From Cellulomonas persica (GTDB lineage Bacteria; Actinomycetota; Actinomycetes; Actinomycetales; Cellulomonadaceae), in contig NZ_BJUA01000009.1 of assembly GCF_007989825.1 (NCBI RefSeq), forward strand, positions 112,372 through 176,371: DNA of 64,000 nucleotides. Reading direction: 5' to 3'. This document shows, piece by piece, positions 48,493-58,623 of this stretch. The notes under the pieces are model-generated. The model did no database searches. It worked only from the letters and a program-made list of their open reading frames with translations, and was not told where the DNA came from. The position numbers and the translations under genes were made by a program. Within the stretch, counting starts at the first letter, position 1. Every line of letters begins with the position of its first letter.

Positions 48493-49744
48493 GGCCACCG
48501 CAGTGGCCGTCGTCGGCCCCGACGAGCCGGTCGACGACCGCGCCGTCTCACGGCTGGTGACGGGCAGGGCCTCGAAGCACCTCCGGTACGCCTCGGTCGC
48601 GCTGGGGGGCACGCTCGTGCTCGTGGTGGCGATGCTGACGCAGCTGCAGCAGCAGCTCGGCTCGGTGGTCGACAACTTCACCGCGAACCGGAACGTGCAC
48701 TACATCGCGGCGACCTTCCGCACGGGCCAGGTCGCGACGGGGACCGGGGCGCTGCGCTTCGCGGACGTCGACCGTGTCGCACAGGTGGCGAGCGACGCGG
48801 CGAGCGGTGCGACCCAGGCCGTGGGCCGGTACCGCATCCCGTTCGGCCTCACCGCGTCGGACGGCATGACGTACTTCGTCGACGGACTGTCCTCCGGTGG
48901 CGCCGGGCTGCTCGCCCGGCAGTCGCTGCCCGACGGTGTGGCGGTGGGCGGTACCGCCGCGCTCTCCGGTGCGCAGCTCGACGTCCCGGTCGTGCACGGC
49001 GAGGACGGCGGCATGTCGAGCGACCGGCTCGAGCAGGTCCGGCTCGACATCGAGCCCCTGGCCCCCGGTGCACCCGTCGCGGTGTTCGAGACGGTCGATC
49101 CTGCTCGGCTCTTCGTCGACGAGGCGACGTTCGCCAGGCTGGTCGCCGTCGTGGGCGACGGTGTCGACTGGCAGACCTTCCGGGACCAGCACGACGGTGG
49201 TGCGAACCCGTACGGCTTCGAGGCTGTCGCGGCGGTCTACGTGCACGTGGACGACCTCAGCGACGTGGACCGGGTGGGACGCGCACTCGAACGGGCGGGC
49301 TACAGCACGTCCTACACGCTGCGGGCGTTCGACGACCTCGCGGGAAGCATCTCGGGTGGCCGCGCCGTGGGTCTGGGGCTCATGGCTGCTGCCCTCGCGC
49401 TGTGCCTGGTCCTGACGTTCACGAATCTGCAGTCGTACCTCAACCTCGCGCATCGTGACATGGGGATCCTGCAGCACATCGGCTACCCCGCGGCGCGCGT
49501 CCGGCGCGTCTACCGGATCCGGCTGGCGTCGGTGGTCGCTCAGGCGACCGTGCCCGCGGCCGTGCTCGCGGTCGCGGCGGCGATCGCGCAGTACTCGGGC
49601 AGGCCGTGGCTGCTGGCGGTCGACCTCGGCCTCGTGCTCCTGCTCGCGGGCGCCCTCTTCGCTGTCGTGTCGCTGGTCCAGGTGCCCCGGCACGTCAACC
49701 GTCCGGTGCTCGCCCTGCTCAAGCTGGATCGTCAGTTCGACTGA
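48485..49744 (+). CDS. FtsX/MacB-type ABC permease
   Basis: 419 aa. One N-terminal membrane segment (about 35-53) is followed by a ~240-residue extracytoplasmic domain resembling MacB_PCD, then three membrane segments (about 293-312, 345-367, 372-392) with the FtsX-domain segment AHRDMGILQHIGYPAARVRR between them. This four-TM topology is mechanotransmissive. It is the last gene of the four-gene cassette. Confidence 0.8.
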   Translation: MPEATAVAVVGPDEPVDDRAVSRLVTGRASKHLRYASVALGGTLVLVVAMLTQLQQQLGSVVDNFTANRNVHYIAATFRTGQVATGTGALRFADVDRVAQVASDAASGATQAVGRYRIPFGLTASDGMTYFVDGLSSGGAGLLARQSLPDGVAVGGTAALSGAQLDVPVVHGEDGGMSSDRLEQVRLDIEPLAPGAPVAVFETVDPARLFVDEATFARLVAVVGDGVDWQTFRDQHDGGANPYGFEAVAAVYVHVDDLSDVDRVGRALERAGYSTSYTLRAFDDLAGSISGGRAVGLGLMAAALALCLVLTFTNLQSYLNLAHRDMGILQHIGYPAARVRRVYRIRLASVVAQATVPAAVLAVAAAIAQYSGRPWLLAVDLGLVLLLAGALFAVVSLVQVPRHVNRPVLALLKLDRQFD

Positions 49745-49852
49745 GGCGGCCGCGCGCGCGGTAGCGCACCTCGGGCTGTGCGGGATGTGAGACACCCATT
49801 ACCCGGACCGCATCGCTCGGGTTAACGTGGCCCCCGGAACCGGGAGGGCGTC

Positions 49853-50338
49853 ATGTCGAAGGTCGTGCTCGTGTGCGCGCTCCTCGTCGTCGCCGCTCTC
49901 CTCGGCTGGTGGTGGCAGACGCGCAGCGGCCGGTTCCGGGCGGCAGAGCCCACCGCGGCGCCGCTGGGGCGCGGCGCAGCCGCCGATGCGGGTGCCGTGA
50001 CGACGCCGGCGCGCGAGATCCTGACCAGCGCCGACCTGGTGGCGCCGCTCGGACGACGCGCGACGTTCGTGCAGCTCTCGAGCGAGGTCTGCGCGGCGTG
50101 CGTCAGCACCCGGCGAGTGCTGGGTGCCCTGGCGTCGGAGCACCCGGGTGTCGTGCACGTCGAGATCGACGCCGCGGACCGCCTGGATCTCGTGCGGCGG
50201 TTCTCCGTGCTGCGGACGCCGACGACGCTCGTGCTCGACCACGACGGTGTGGTCGTCGGACGGATGACCGGCGGGACGGACCGCCGCCAGGCGCTCACCG
50301 CGCTCGAGTCCTGTCCGGACGTGGCACCGGCTCGCTGA
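49853..50338 (+). CDS. Membrane-anchored thioredoxin-like protein
   Basis: 161 aa. An N-terminal membrane segment (4-20) precedes a thioredoxin fold with active site C80-A-A-C83 (LSSEVCAACVSTRRVL) and cis-Pro in VLRTPTTLVLDHDG. It should face outside. It forms the common actinobacterial pair with the DUF4395 gene downstream. A TAACGT -10 lies upstream with a short leader and GGGAGGG. Confidence 0.87.
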   Translation: MSKVVLVCALLVVAALLGWWWQTRSGRFRAAEPTAAPLGRGAAADAGAVTTPAREILTSADLVAPLGRRATFVQLSSEVCAACVSTRRVLGALASEHPGVVHVEIDAADRLDLVRRFSVLRTPTTLVLDHDGVVVGRMTGGTDRRQALTALESCPDVAPAR

Positions 50339-50443
50339 GCCGCACCGGCCGCGCACCCGCCGGCCCTCCCCCAGCCGACCCGGACGGGTCGCGCTCGCCC
50401 TGACCTCCCCCGGTCGACGATCCCTCCCACCCCAGGAGTCCCC

Positions 50444-50914
50444 ATGACCCTCTCCGAGACCCCGAACGCCACCACGCCGAACGCGCCCGCGGACATCGAC
50501 CCGCGCGGTCCCCGGTTCGGTGCCGGCGTCACCGCCGTCCTGCTTGTCGTCGTGCTGCTGCTCGGCGGGTCCGCGGCGACGATCCTGCTCGCCGTGGTCG
50601 CCGCGAGCTTCGCGCTCGGTGCCGTCGGCGGCACGGGCGCGACGTGGCAGGGCTGGCTGTTCCGCACGCTCGTGCGTCCGCGCCTCGCGCCGCCGAGCGA
50701 GCTCGAGGACCCGCGCCCGCCGAAGTTCGCGCAGCTCGTCGGCCTGGTCATCACGACGCTCGGCGTCGTCGGCGGGCTGCTGGGCGTCACGTGGGCCGTG
50801 CCGCTGGCTGCGGCGTTCGCGCTGGTCGCCGCGTTCCTCAACGCGGTCTTCGGGCTGTGCCTCGGGTGCGAGATGTACCTGCTGGGCGTCCGCCTGCGCA
50901 CCCGCTCGGCCTGA
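50444..50914 (+). CDS. DUF4395 membrane protein
   Basis: 156 aa with four membrane segments. [19 protein letters not shown] and [20 protein letters not shown], with the conserved paired cysteines CLGC, are hallmark DUF4395. Genes of this family travel with thioredoxin-like partners, suggesting electron transfer across the membrane to the partner. CAGGAG precedes the ATG. Confidence 0.85.
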   Translation: MTLSETPNATTPNAPADIDPRGPRFGAGVTAVLLVVVLLLGGSAATILLAVVAASFALGAVGGTGATWQGWLFRTLVRPRLAPPSELEDPRPPKFAQLVGLVITTLGVVGGLLGVTWAVPLAAAFALVAAFLNAVFGLCLGCEMYLLGVRLRTRSA

Positions 50915-51059
50915 CGGCGGCCGGCGGGACCGCACGTCGTCGTGCCCGCATCCTGAAACCGCTGGCGTCCGCACCGCGGGCGTGCCTACCATCCGTGCGA
51001 CCAAGAGGACCCGGCGGGCCGTTGAGACAGACGGCGACCGGCGACAGATGGAGCAGCAC

Positions 51060-53380
<2,321 letters not shown>

Positions 53381-53386
53381 CCCGAC

Positions 53387-53456
53387 CCCCCATCGCGACC
53401 CAGCGGTCGCTCCGCCCCCGTCACGGGAGCCGGGGCGACCGCTGGCGCGTCATGGG
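53387..53456 (+). terminator. Terminator of lysC-asd
   Basis: Long stem: CCAGCGGTCGC pairs with GCGACCGCTGG, and the flanks CCCCAT/ATGGGG extend it with small internal loops, starting just after the asd stop. Confidence 0.75.
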
Positions 53457-53548
53457 GGCGGGCCGAGCGGGTGGTCGGGTTCTCCCTACTCCAGGTTCGG
53501 GGGTGGGCGGGATGTCGATGACCAGCGGCGACGGCCTAACTTCGTGGC

Positions 53549-54961
53549 ATGACCTCACAGCTCGCGCCGGAGCCGGTGCCCCGACCGATCGCCCCCGAGG
53601 CGGACCGGCCCACCCTCGGGCAGGCCCATCCGCCGACCACCGACGACATGGCGGCCGTCGCCCCCGCGCTCCTCGGCGGGCGCGAGCTCGCGCTCGCCCC
53701 GGTATCCGAGGCGTCCGGCCGGGCGCTCGCCCAGGTGGTGATCGGGTGGCCGTGGCTGCTCTTCTTCGGCATCCTCGCCATCGTCTGGGTCTCGACGAGC
53801 GCCGGACTGGTGTTCGCGTTCGGCATCGGACTGCCGATGCTGGTGCTCGGCCTCGTCGTAGCCCGCTGGTTCGCCCGCGTCGAGCTCGCCCGCATCGGCG
53901 TGCAGACCGGCCTGCGGATCCTGCCGGCCGAGCCGCGCCGCGGCGGGCCGGGCTGGTGGTCGCGGTTCTTCGCGCCGCTGCGCGACAGCCGCGCCTGGGC
54001 CGCCACCGGCTACGCCGCACTCTCGACGCTCACGGCGCCGCTCACGTTCGGCGTGACCTTGACGCTCGCCGGCGGCGGGCTCGCGGCGATCTTCTCCCCG
54101 GTGTACGGCACCGGGCCGGTGCTCGAGGAGTACCTCGGCTGGCCGCGCGGTCTGCTGTGGCTCGGGCTGGTCATCGGCGGCCTCGCGTGCATGTGGCTCG
54201 CGGCGCTCGTCGCGCAGTCCGGCACGCTGCTGCAGGTGCGCATGGCCCGGGGCATGCTCGGGTGCTCGCGCACGCAGCTGCAGGTCGCCGTGGCCGACGA
54301 GGCCCGGGCGCGCGCCGAGGTGCGTGCGGCGCACGTCGAGCAGACGCGCAGCCTCGTCGTGGGGGCCGCCGACGAGGAGCGCCGACGGATCGAGCGCGAC
54401 CTGCACGACGGTGCGCAGCAGCGCCTCGTGGCGCTGGGCGTGGAGCTCGGCGCCGCCAAGCGCCGCACCGCGACCGACCCGCAGGCCGCCGCGGACGCGC
54501 TCGACCGCGCGCACCGCGAGGTCCAGGAGACCCTGGCCGAGCTGCGTGACCTGGTCCGCGGCATCCACCCCGCCGTCCTCACCGACCGCGGCCTCGACGC
54601 CGCGCTGAGCGCGCTCGCGTCGCGCAGCACCGTCCCCGTGACCGTCCGGACGCCCGACGACGACACGTTGCGAGCGTGCGGCTCGTCCGCCCAGGCCGCC
54701 GCGTACTTCGTCGTCGCCGAGGCGCTGACCAACGTCGCCAAGCACGCGTCGGCGACGAGAGCGAGCGTCGACGTGGCCTGCACCGCCGGTCGCCTGCGGC
54801 TCGTCGTGCACGACGACGGGCGCGGCGGTGCCGTGGCGACGCCGGGCAGCGGGCTCGACGGCCTGCGCAGCCGGGTCGCGGCGCTCGACGGCACGTTCGA
54901 CCTCGCCAGCCCCGCCGGGGCCGGCACGACCCTCACCGTGGAGATCCCGTGCGCATCGTGA
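53549..54961 (+). CDS. NarL-type sensor histidine kinase
   Basis: 470 aa. About four membrane segments in two hairpins (67-105 and 155-225) are followed by a HisKA_3 domain with phosphorylatable H286 in ERDLHDGAQQRL, and a HATPase domain (EALTNVAKHASATR, GSGLDGLRSRVAALDG). A DUF4436/PspC-type sensor is not evident, so it probably senses membrane stress. ATG follows TAACTT at six nt (leaderless). It overlaps its response regulator by 13 bp. Confidence 0.92.
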   Translation: MTSQLAPEPVPRPIAPEADRPTLGQAHPPTTDDMAAVAPALLGGRELALAPVSEASGRALAQVVIGWPWLLFFGILAIVWVSTSAGLVFAFGIGLPMLVLGLVVARWFARVELARIGVQTGLRILPAEPRRGGPGWWSRFFAPLRDSRAWAATGYAALSTLTAPLTFGVTLTLAGGGLAAIFSPVYGTGPVLEEYLGWPRGLLWLGLVIGGLACMWLAALVAQSGTLLQVRMARGMLGCSRTQLQVAVADEARARAEVRAAHVEQTRSLVVGAADEERRRIERDLHDGAQQRLVALGVELGAAKRRTATDPQAAADALDRAHREVQETLAELRDLVRGIHPAVLTDRGLDAALSALASRSTVPVTVRTPDDDTLRACGSSAQAAAYFVVAEALTNVAKHASATRASVDVACTAGRLRLVVHDDGRGGAVATPGSGLDGLRSRVAALDGTFDLASPAGAGTTLTVEIPCAS

Positions 54962-55611
54962 TCGCCGAGGACTCGGTCCTCCTGCTGGACGGCCTGACGC
55001 GGCTGCTGACCGACGAGGGGCACGAGGTGGTCGGCTACCGCACCGCCGACGAGCTCGTCGCGCACCTCGGTCCCGACGCCACGGTGCCGGACCTCCTCGT
55101 GACGGACGTGCGCATGCCGCCGTCGCACACCGACGAGGGCCTGCGCGCCGCGATCCACCTGCGCAGCCTGCACCCCCGGCTCCCGGTGCTCGTGCTCTCG
55201 CAGTACGTCGAGCAGCGCTACGCCCGCGAGCTGTTCGCGGGGGACGTGCGCGGTCTCGGCTACGTGCTCAAGGACCGCGTCACGGACGTCGACGAGCTGC
55301 TCGACGCGATCAACCGCGTCGCGTCGGGCGGGACCGTCATCGACCCCGAGGTGGTCGCGCAGATCATGGCGCGCGCGACCCGCACCGGGCTCGAGCTGCT
55401 CACCCCGCGGGAGCACGAGGTCATGGCGCTCGTCGCCGAAGGCCGCTCCAACTCCGCGATCGCCGAGCGCCTGTTCATCGGGCTGCCGGCCGTGGAGAAG
55501 CACGTCACCTCGATCCTCACGAAGCTCGGGCTCCCGCCCGACTCCGACGACCACCGTCGCGTGCTGGCCGTCCTGCGCTGGCTCGAGCACCGACCGAACG
55601 GAGAGTCATGA
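54949..55611 (+). CDS. NarL/LuxR-family response regulator
   Basis: 220 aa. The receiver domain has RIVIAEDSVLL acidic residues, phospho-acceptor D53 in LVTDVRMPP, and a late Lys in YVLKDRV. The C-terminal LuxR HTH is LTPREHEVMALVAEG and AIAERLFIGLPAVEKHV. It acts with the overlapping kinase. With the DUF4097 gene after it the set resembles LiaRS-type envelope-stress systems. Confidence 0.93.
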   Translation: MRIVIAEDSVLLLDGLTRLLTDEGHEVVGYRTADELVAHLGPDATVPDLLVTDVRMPPSHTDEGLRAAIHLRSLHPRLPVLVLSQYVEQRYARELFAGDVRGLGYVLKDRVTDVDELLDAINRVASGGTVIDPEVVAQIMARATRTGLELLTPREHEVMALVAEGRSNSAIAERLFIGLPAVEKHVTSILTKLGLPPDSDDHRRVLAVLRWLEHRPNGES

Positions 55612-56528
55612 CCACCGTCCTGGACCAGCCCACCGGCACCCCGCCGGTTCCCACGCGGCGACCGCCGCTGTCACCCGGCGGGCGGGCGCTCGCGTGGGTC
55701 GGCGGCAGCATCGGCGTCGTCCTCGCCATCTGGTCGTCGCTCAGCGTCGCGAGCCTCATCGCCCGTGAGAAGACCACCGACGAGGCGACGCACGAAGCAC
55801 GAGACGTCGTCGAGCTCGTCGCCGACGGCCGGGTCGCCGTGGCCGCGGCACCGCCCGGGTCCGACGAGGTGCACGTCGACCGTGAGGCGCGCTTCGCCTT
55901 CTCCGAGCCGCGCTACTCGACCACGCTGACCGACGACCGCCTCGTCGTCTCCTACCGCTGCAGCATGAGCTGGGTGTTCACGTGCGACACGTCGCTCGAC
56001 GTGACGCTGCCGGCCGGCACGCAGCTCGTCGTGCGGAGCTCGTCCGGCGACGTCCGCGTCGCGGGGATCGTGGGCGACGTCGACCTGAGGACGAGCGACG
56101 GCAAGGTCGACGCCCGAGACCTCGGGGGCGACGTGATCGCCCGGTCCAGCAACGGCGACGTGGTCGTCGTCGACGCCGCCGGCGCGGTGCTGGCGACCAC
56201 GAGCGACGGGTCCGTGACCGTCCGGGGCGCCGCGTCCGTCGAGGCGAGGTCGAGCAACGGCCACGTCGAGGTCGAGGACGTCGCGGGCGACGTGGTCGCA
56301 CGTTCGAGCAACGGTCGCGTCGAGGTCGCGAACGCCCGCAGCGACATCACCGCCACCTCGAGCAACGGCGACGTGCGGGTGTACGGCACGGGCGAGCCCG
56401 TGGCGCTCGACATCGACACGTCGAACGGCGGCCGGAACGTCGAGGCGCCGACCGACCCCGCCGCGACGGTGCGCGTGACCATCCGCTCGTCGAACGGCTC
56501 GGTCTCCTACCTCCCGCCGCGCGGCTGA
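55608..56528 (+). CDS. DUF4097-type beta-helical membrane protein
   Basis: 306 aa. One membrane segment (about 28-50) precedes an extracytoplasmic domain built from ~17-residue repeats carrying S-S/D-N/D-G-x-V (ARSSNGDVVVVDAAG, ARSSNGHVEVEDVAG, ARSSNGRVEVANARS), the DUF4097 or putative-adhesin solenoid. An early cysteine pair (YRCSMSWVFTCDTS) may form a disulfide. It overlaps the regulator gene by 4 bp and is likely its target or modulator, like LiaG. Confidence 0.85.
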   Translation: MTTVLDQPTGTPPVPTRRPPLSPGGRALAWVGGSIGVVLAIWSSLSVASLIAREKTTDEATHEARDVVELVADGRVAVAAAPPGSDEVHVDREARFAFSEPRYSTTLTDDRLVVSYRCSMSWVFTCDTSLDVTLPAGTQLVVRSSSGDVRVAGIVGDVDLRTSDGKVDARDLGGDVIARSSNGDVVVVDAAGAVLATTSDGSVTVRGAASVEARSSNGHVEVEDVAGDVVARSSNGRVEVANARSDITATSSNGDVRVYGTGEPVALDIDTSNGGRNVEAPTDPAATVRVTIRSSNGSVSYLPPRG

Positions 56529-56563
56529 GGACCTGGGCGCGCGGAGGGGCGCGCCCACTGACG

Positions 56564-56603
56564 ACGAGGGCCCCGACCGGATCCGTCCGGCCGGGGCCCT
56601 CGT
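56564..56603. terminator. Bidirectional hairpin terminator
   Basis: A 12-bp stem, ACGAGGGCCCCG with CGGGGCCCTCGT, lies between the DUF4097 gene (+) and the small membrane protein gene (-). Confidence 0.8.
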
Positions 56604-56625
56604 CCCACCCCTGGGCGGTGCGTCG

Positions 56626-56901
56626 TCAGCGAGCGCGTGTGACGCGCAGGCGCCAGCCGATCACCGCGGCACCGGCCGCGACGAGCAGGAGGACGAGCGC
56701 GGTCACGAGCGCCTGGTGCGCACCGACCTCAAGCGTCGCCGAGTAGGTGGCGTCGTCGGGATACTGGGTCGAGACGTACCAACGGTTGCCCCACCGGATG
56801 AGCTCGCCGACCCCGAGCAGGCCGGTCAGCACCGCGACCGCCCGGGCGAGGCGGCGTCCGCGCCCCTCGCTGCCGTGCATCGGCTGTGTCATCGCACTCA
56901 T
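56626..56901 (-). CDS. Small two-TM membrane protein of unknown function
   Basis: 91 aa from ATG 56901, which follows TACGCT with six nt spacing (leaderless). Segments LARAVAVLTGLLGVGELIRW and LVTALVLLLVAAGAAVIGW are membrane-like, with a short outside loop (VSTQYPDDATYS). No family is recognised. Confidence 0.6.
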   Translation of the reverse strand: MSAMTQPMHGSEGRGRRLARAVAVLTGLLGVGELIRWGNRWYVSTQYPDDATYSATLEVGAHQALVTALVLLLVAAGAAVIGWRLRVTRAR

Positions 56902-56946
56902 GCGGCCAGCGTACGAGAGCGCAGTTGGTGCGAGGGCGGAAATGCG

Positions 56947-56982
56947 AGAGCCCGGGCCGACTGACTCGTCGGCCCGGGCTCT
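56947..56982 (-). terminator. Terminator of tRNA-Pro(CGG)
   Basis: A 15-bp perfect inverted repeat, AGAGCCCGGGCCGAC and its complement, lies 4 nt beyond the tRNA 3' end on the minus strand. Confidence 0.8.
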
Positions 56983-56986
56983 GCGC

Positions 56987-57063
<77 letters not shown>

Positions 57064-57177
57064 TGAAGCCTGCTCAGACTACCCGACACGTCCCGCATCT
57101 CCGAAATCCATGCCGCGTGCCGAACCCCACACCGACCCACCCGCGCCCCGCCCTTCTCCGCACAGGCGCCCACCACC

Positions 57178-57615
57178 CCGCGAGCGCGGTAGATCGCACG
57201 CGAGCGCGCGCCCGGACCGCCGGCGCTCGCGACGCATCTACCGCGCTCGCGATGGACTTGCCGCGCTCGGGGTGGTTCGACCGCGCTCGCGCACGTGACC
57301 TGGCGCGCCCCGGCGAGCGGGTGGGTGCGTGCGGGTGCGCGGTGAGGACGCGAGCGCGGTAGATCGGGTGCGAGCGCGCGCCCGGAGCGCCAGCGCTCGC
57401 GACGGATCTGCCGCGCTCGCGATGGATCTATCGCGCTCGGGTGGTGCGACCGCGCCCGCGCACGCGACCTGGCGCGCCCCGGCGAGCGCGTGGGTGCGTG
57501 CGGGTGCGCGGTGAGGACGCGAGCGCGGTAGATCGGGTGCGAGCGCGCCATCGGAGCGCCGGCGCTCGCGACGGATCTGCCGCGCTCGCGATGGATCTGG
57601 CGCGCTTGCGGGGGG
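57178..57615. repeat. GAGCGCGG-type repeat cluster, locus 4 (three ~170-bp tandem units)
   Basis: The 564-bp spacer between tRNA-Pro and the metallophosphoesterase contains no supported gene. It holds three tandem units starting at about 57181, 57351 and 57520 (periods 170 and 169); the last is partial. Each unit opens with forward copies (CGAGCGCGGTAGATCG, CGAGCGCG), then inverted ones (GCGCTCGCGACGGATCTGCC, CCGCGCTCGCGATGGATCT), then a GC-rich link GCGACCTGGCGCGCCCCGGC. ORFs across it are low-complexity artefacts. Confidence 0.8.
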
Positions 57616-57627
57616 GGGCGTGAGGGG

Positions 57628-58623
57628 TCAGGCCGGGGTGAGGGTCAGGAGGGTGGCTTCGGGGCGGCAGGCGAAGCGGACCGGCGTGTACGGGCTCGTG
57701 CCGAGGCCCGCGCTCACGTGCAGCCACGTCGAGTCGGCGCCGCCGGGGGCGTCCGGGCGCGGGCCCGGCCAGCCGTGCAGGCCCTTGGCCCGGCTCGGGT
57801 CGAGGTCGCAGTTCGTGACCAGCGCGCCCCAGCCCGGGACCGCGAGCTGACCGCCGTGCGTGTGGCCCGCGAGGACGAGGTCCGCGTCGTCGGCCAGCAT
57901 GGCGTCCAGGACGCGGCGGTACGGCGCGTGCGTGACCCCGACGTGCAGGTCGACGGACAGCCCGTCCGACGAGACGCCGGACGCCGCAGCCGACGAGGCG
58001 GCGGACGGGGAGCGGGGGGTGGTGCGGGCGTCGTCGGGGCCGCCGGCGGCCGGGAAGCGGTCGCGGTCCAGGTGCGCGTCGTCGGTCCCGACGAACGACA
58101 CCCGCCGCCCGTCGAGGTCCAGCACGCCGCGGCGGTTGTCGAGGTCCAGCCAGCCCGCGGAACGGAACAGCCGGATCAGCTCCCGCCAGGGCATCGCGCG
58201 CGGCGGCCTCGGGGGAGCGGTGCGTGCGTCGGGCAGCAGGTAGCGCGCGGGGTTCTTCGGCTGCGGCGCGACGTAGTCGTTGGAGCCCATCACGAAGACC
58301 CCGGGGCGCTCGAGCAGCGGTTCGAGCGCGTGCGCGAGCGGCCCGAACGACTCGAGGTCGGCCCAGTTGTCACCGGTGTCGACGACGAGGTGCGGGTCGA
58401 GCGACGCGAGCTCGCGCACCCACGCGACCTTGCGGTCCTGCGACGGCGTCAGGTGCAGGTCCGAGAGGTGCAGGATGCGCAGCGGGTCGTGACCCGCGGG
58501 CAGCAGGGGCACGGTGGCCTCACGCAGCGTGTACCAGCGGGCCTCGACGAGGGACCAGGTCAGCGCCCCGGCGGCGAGCGCGACGAGCCCGCCCGCGGCC
58601 TTCGCCGCGGACGCGCCCGTCAC
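57628..58623 (-). CDS. Calcineurin-like metallophosphoesterase
   Basis: 331 aa. An N-terminal hydrophobic segment anchors it. The metal-site motifs are LHLSDLHLTP, VDTGDNWADL, MGSNDYVAPQ and GHTHGGQLAVPGWG. It is homologous by synteny to the M. tuberculosis gene next to ponA2. It probably cleaves a phosphodiester or UDP-type substrate at the membrane. The start overlaps the PBP stop by 4 bp (GTGA). Confidence 0.88.
   Translation of the reverse strand: MTGASAAKAAGGLVALAAGALTWSLVEARWYTLREATVPLLPAGHDPLRILHLSDLHLTPSQDRKVAWVRELASLDPHLVVDTGDNWADLESFGPLAHALEPLLERPGVFVMGSNDYVAPQPKNPARYLLPDARTAPPRPPRAMPWRELIRLFRSAGWLDLDNRRGVLDLDGRRVSFVGTDDAHLDRDRFPAAGGPDDARTTPRSPSAASSAAASGVSSDGLSVDLHVGVTHAPYRRVLDAMLADDADLVLAGHTHGGQLAVPGWGALVTNCDLDPSRAKGLHGWPGPRPDAPGGADSTWLHVSAGLGTSPYTPVRFACRPEATLLTLTPA

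Noticed and set aside
50915..51059. Lysine riboswitch in front of lysC
   Set aside because: The leader is only about 60-70 nt after the likely -10 (TACCAT near 50989), too short for a lysine aptamer, and no conserved core is seen.
57178..57615. CRISPR array in the repeat-rich spacer
   Set aside because: Units contain both orientations, spacers are not unique, and no cas gene is present.
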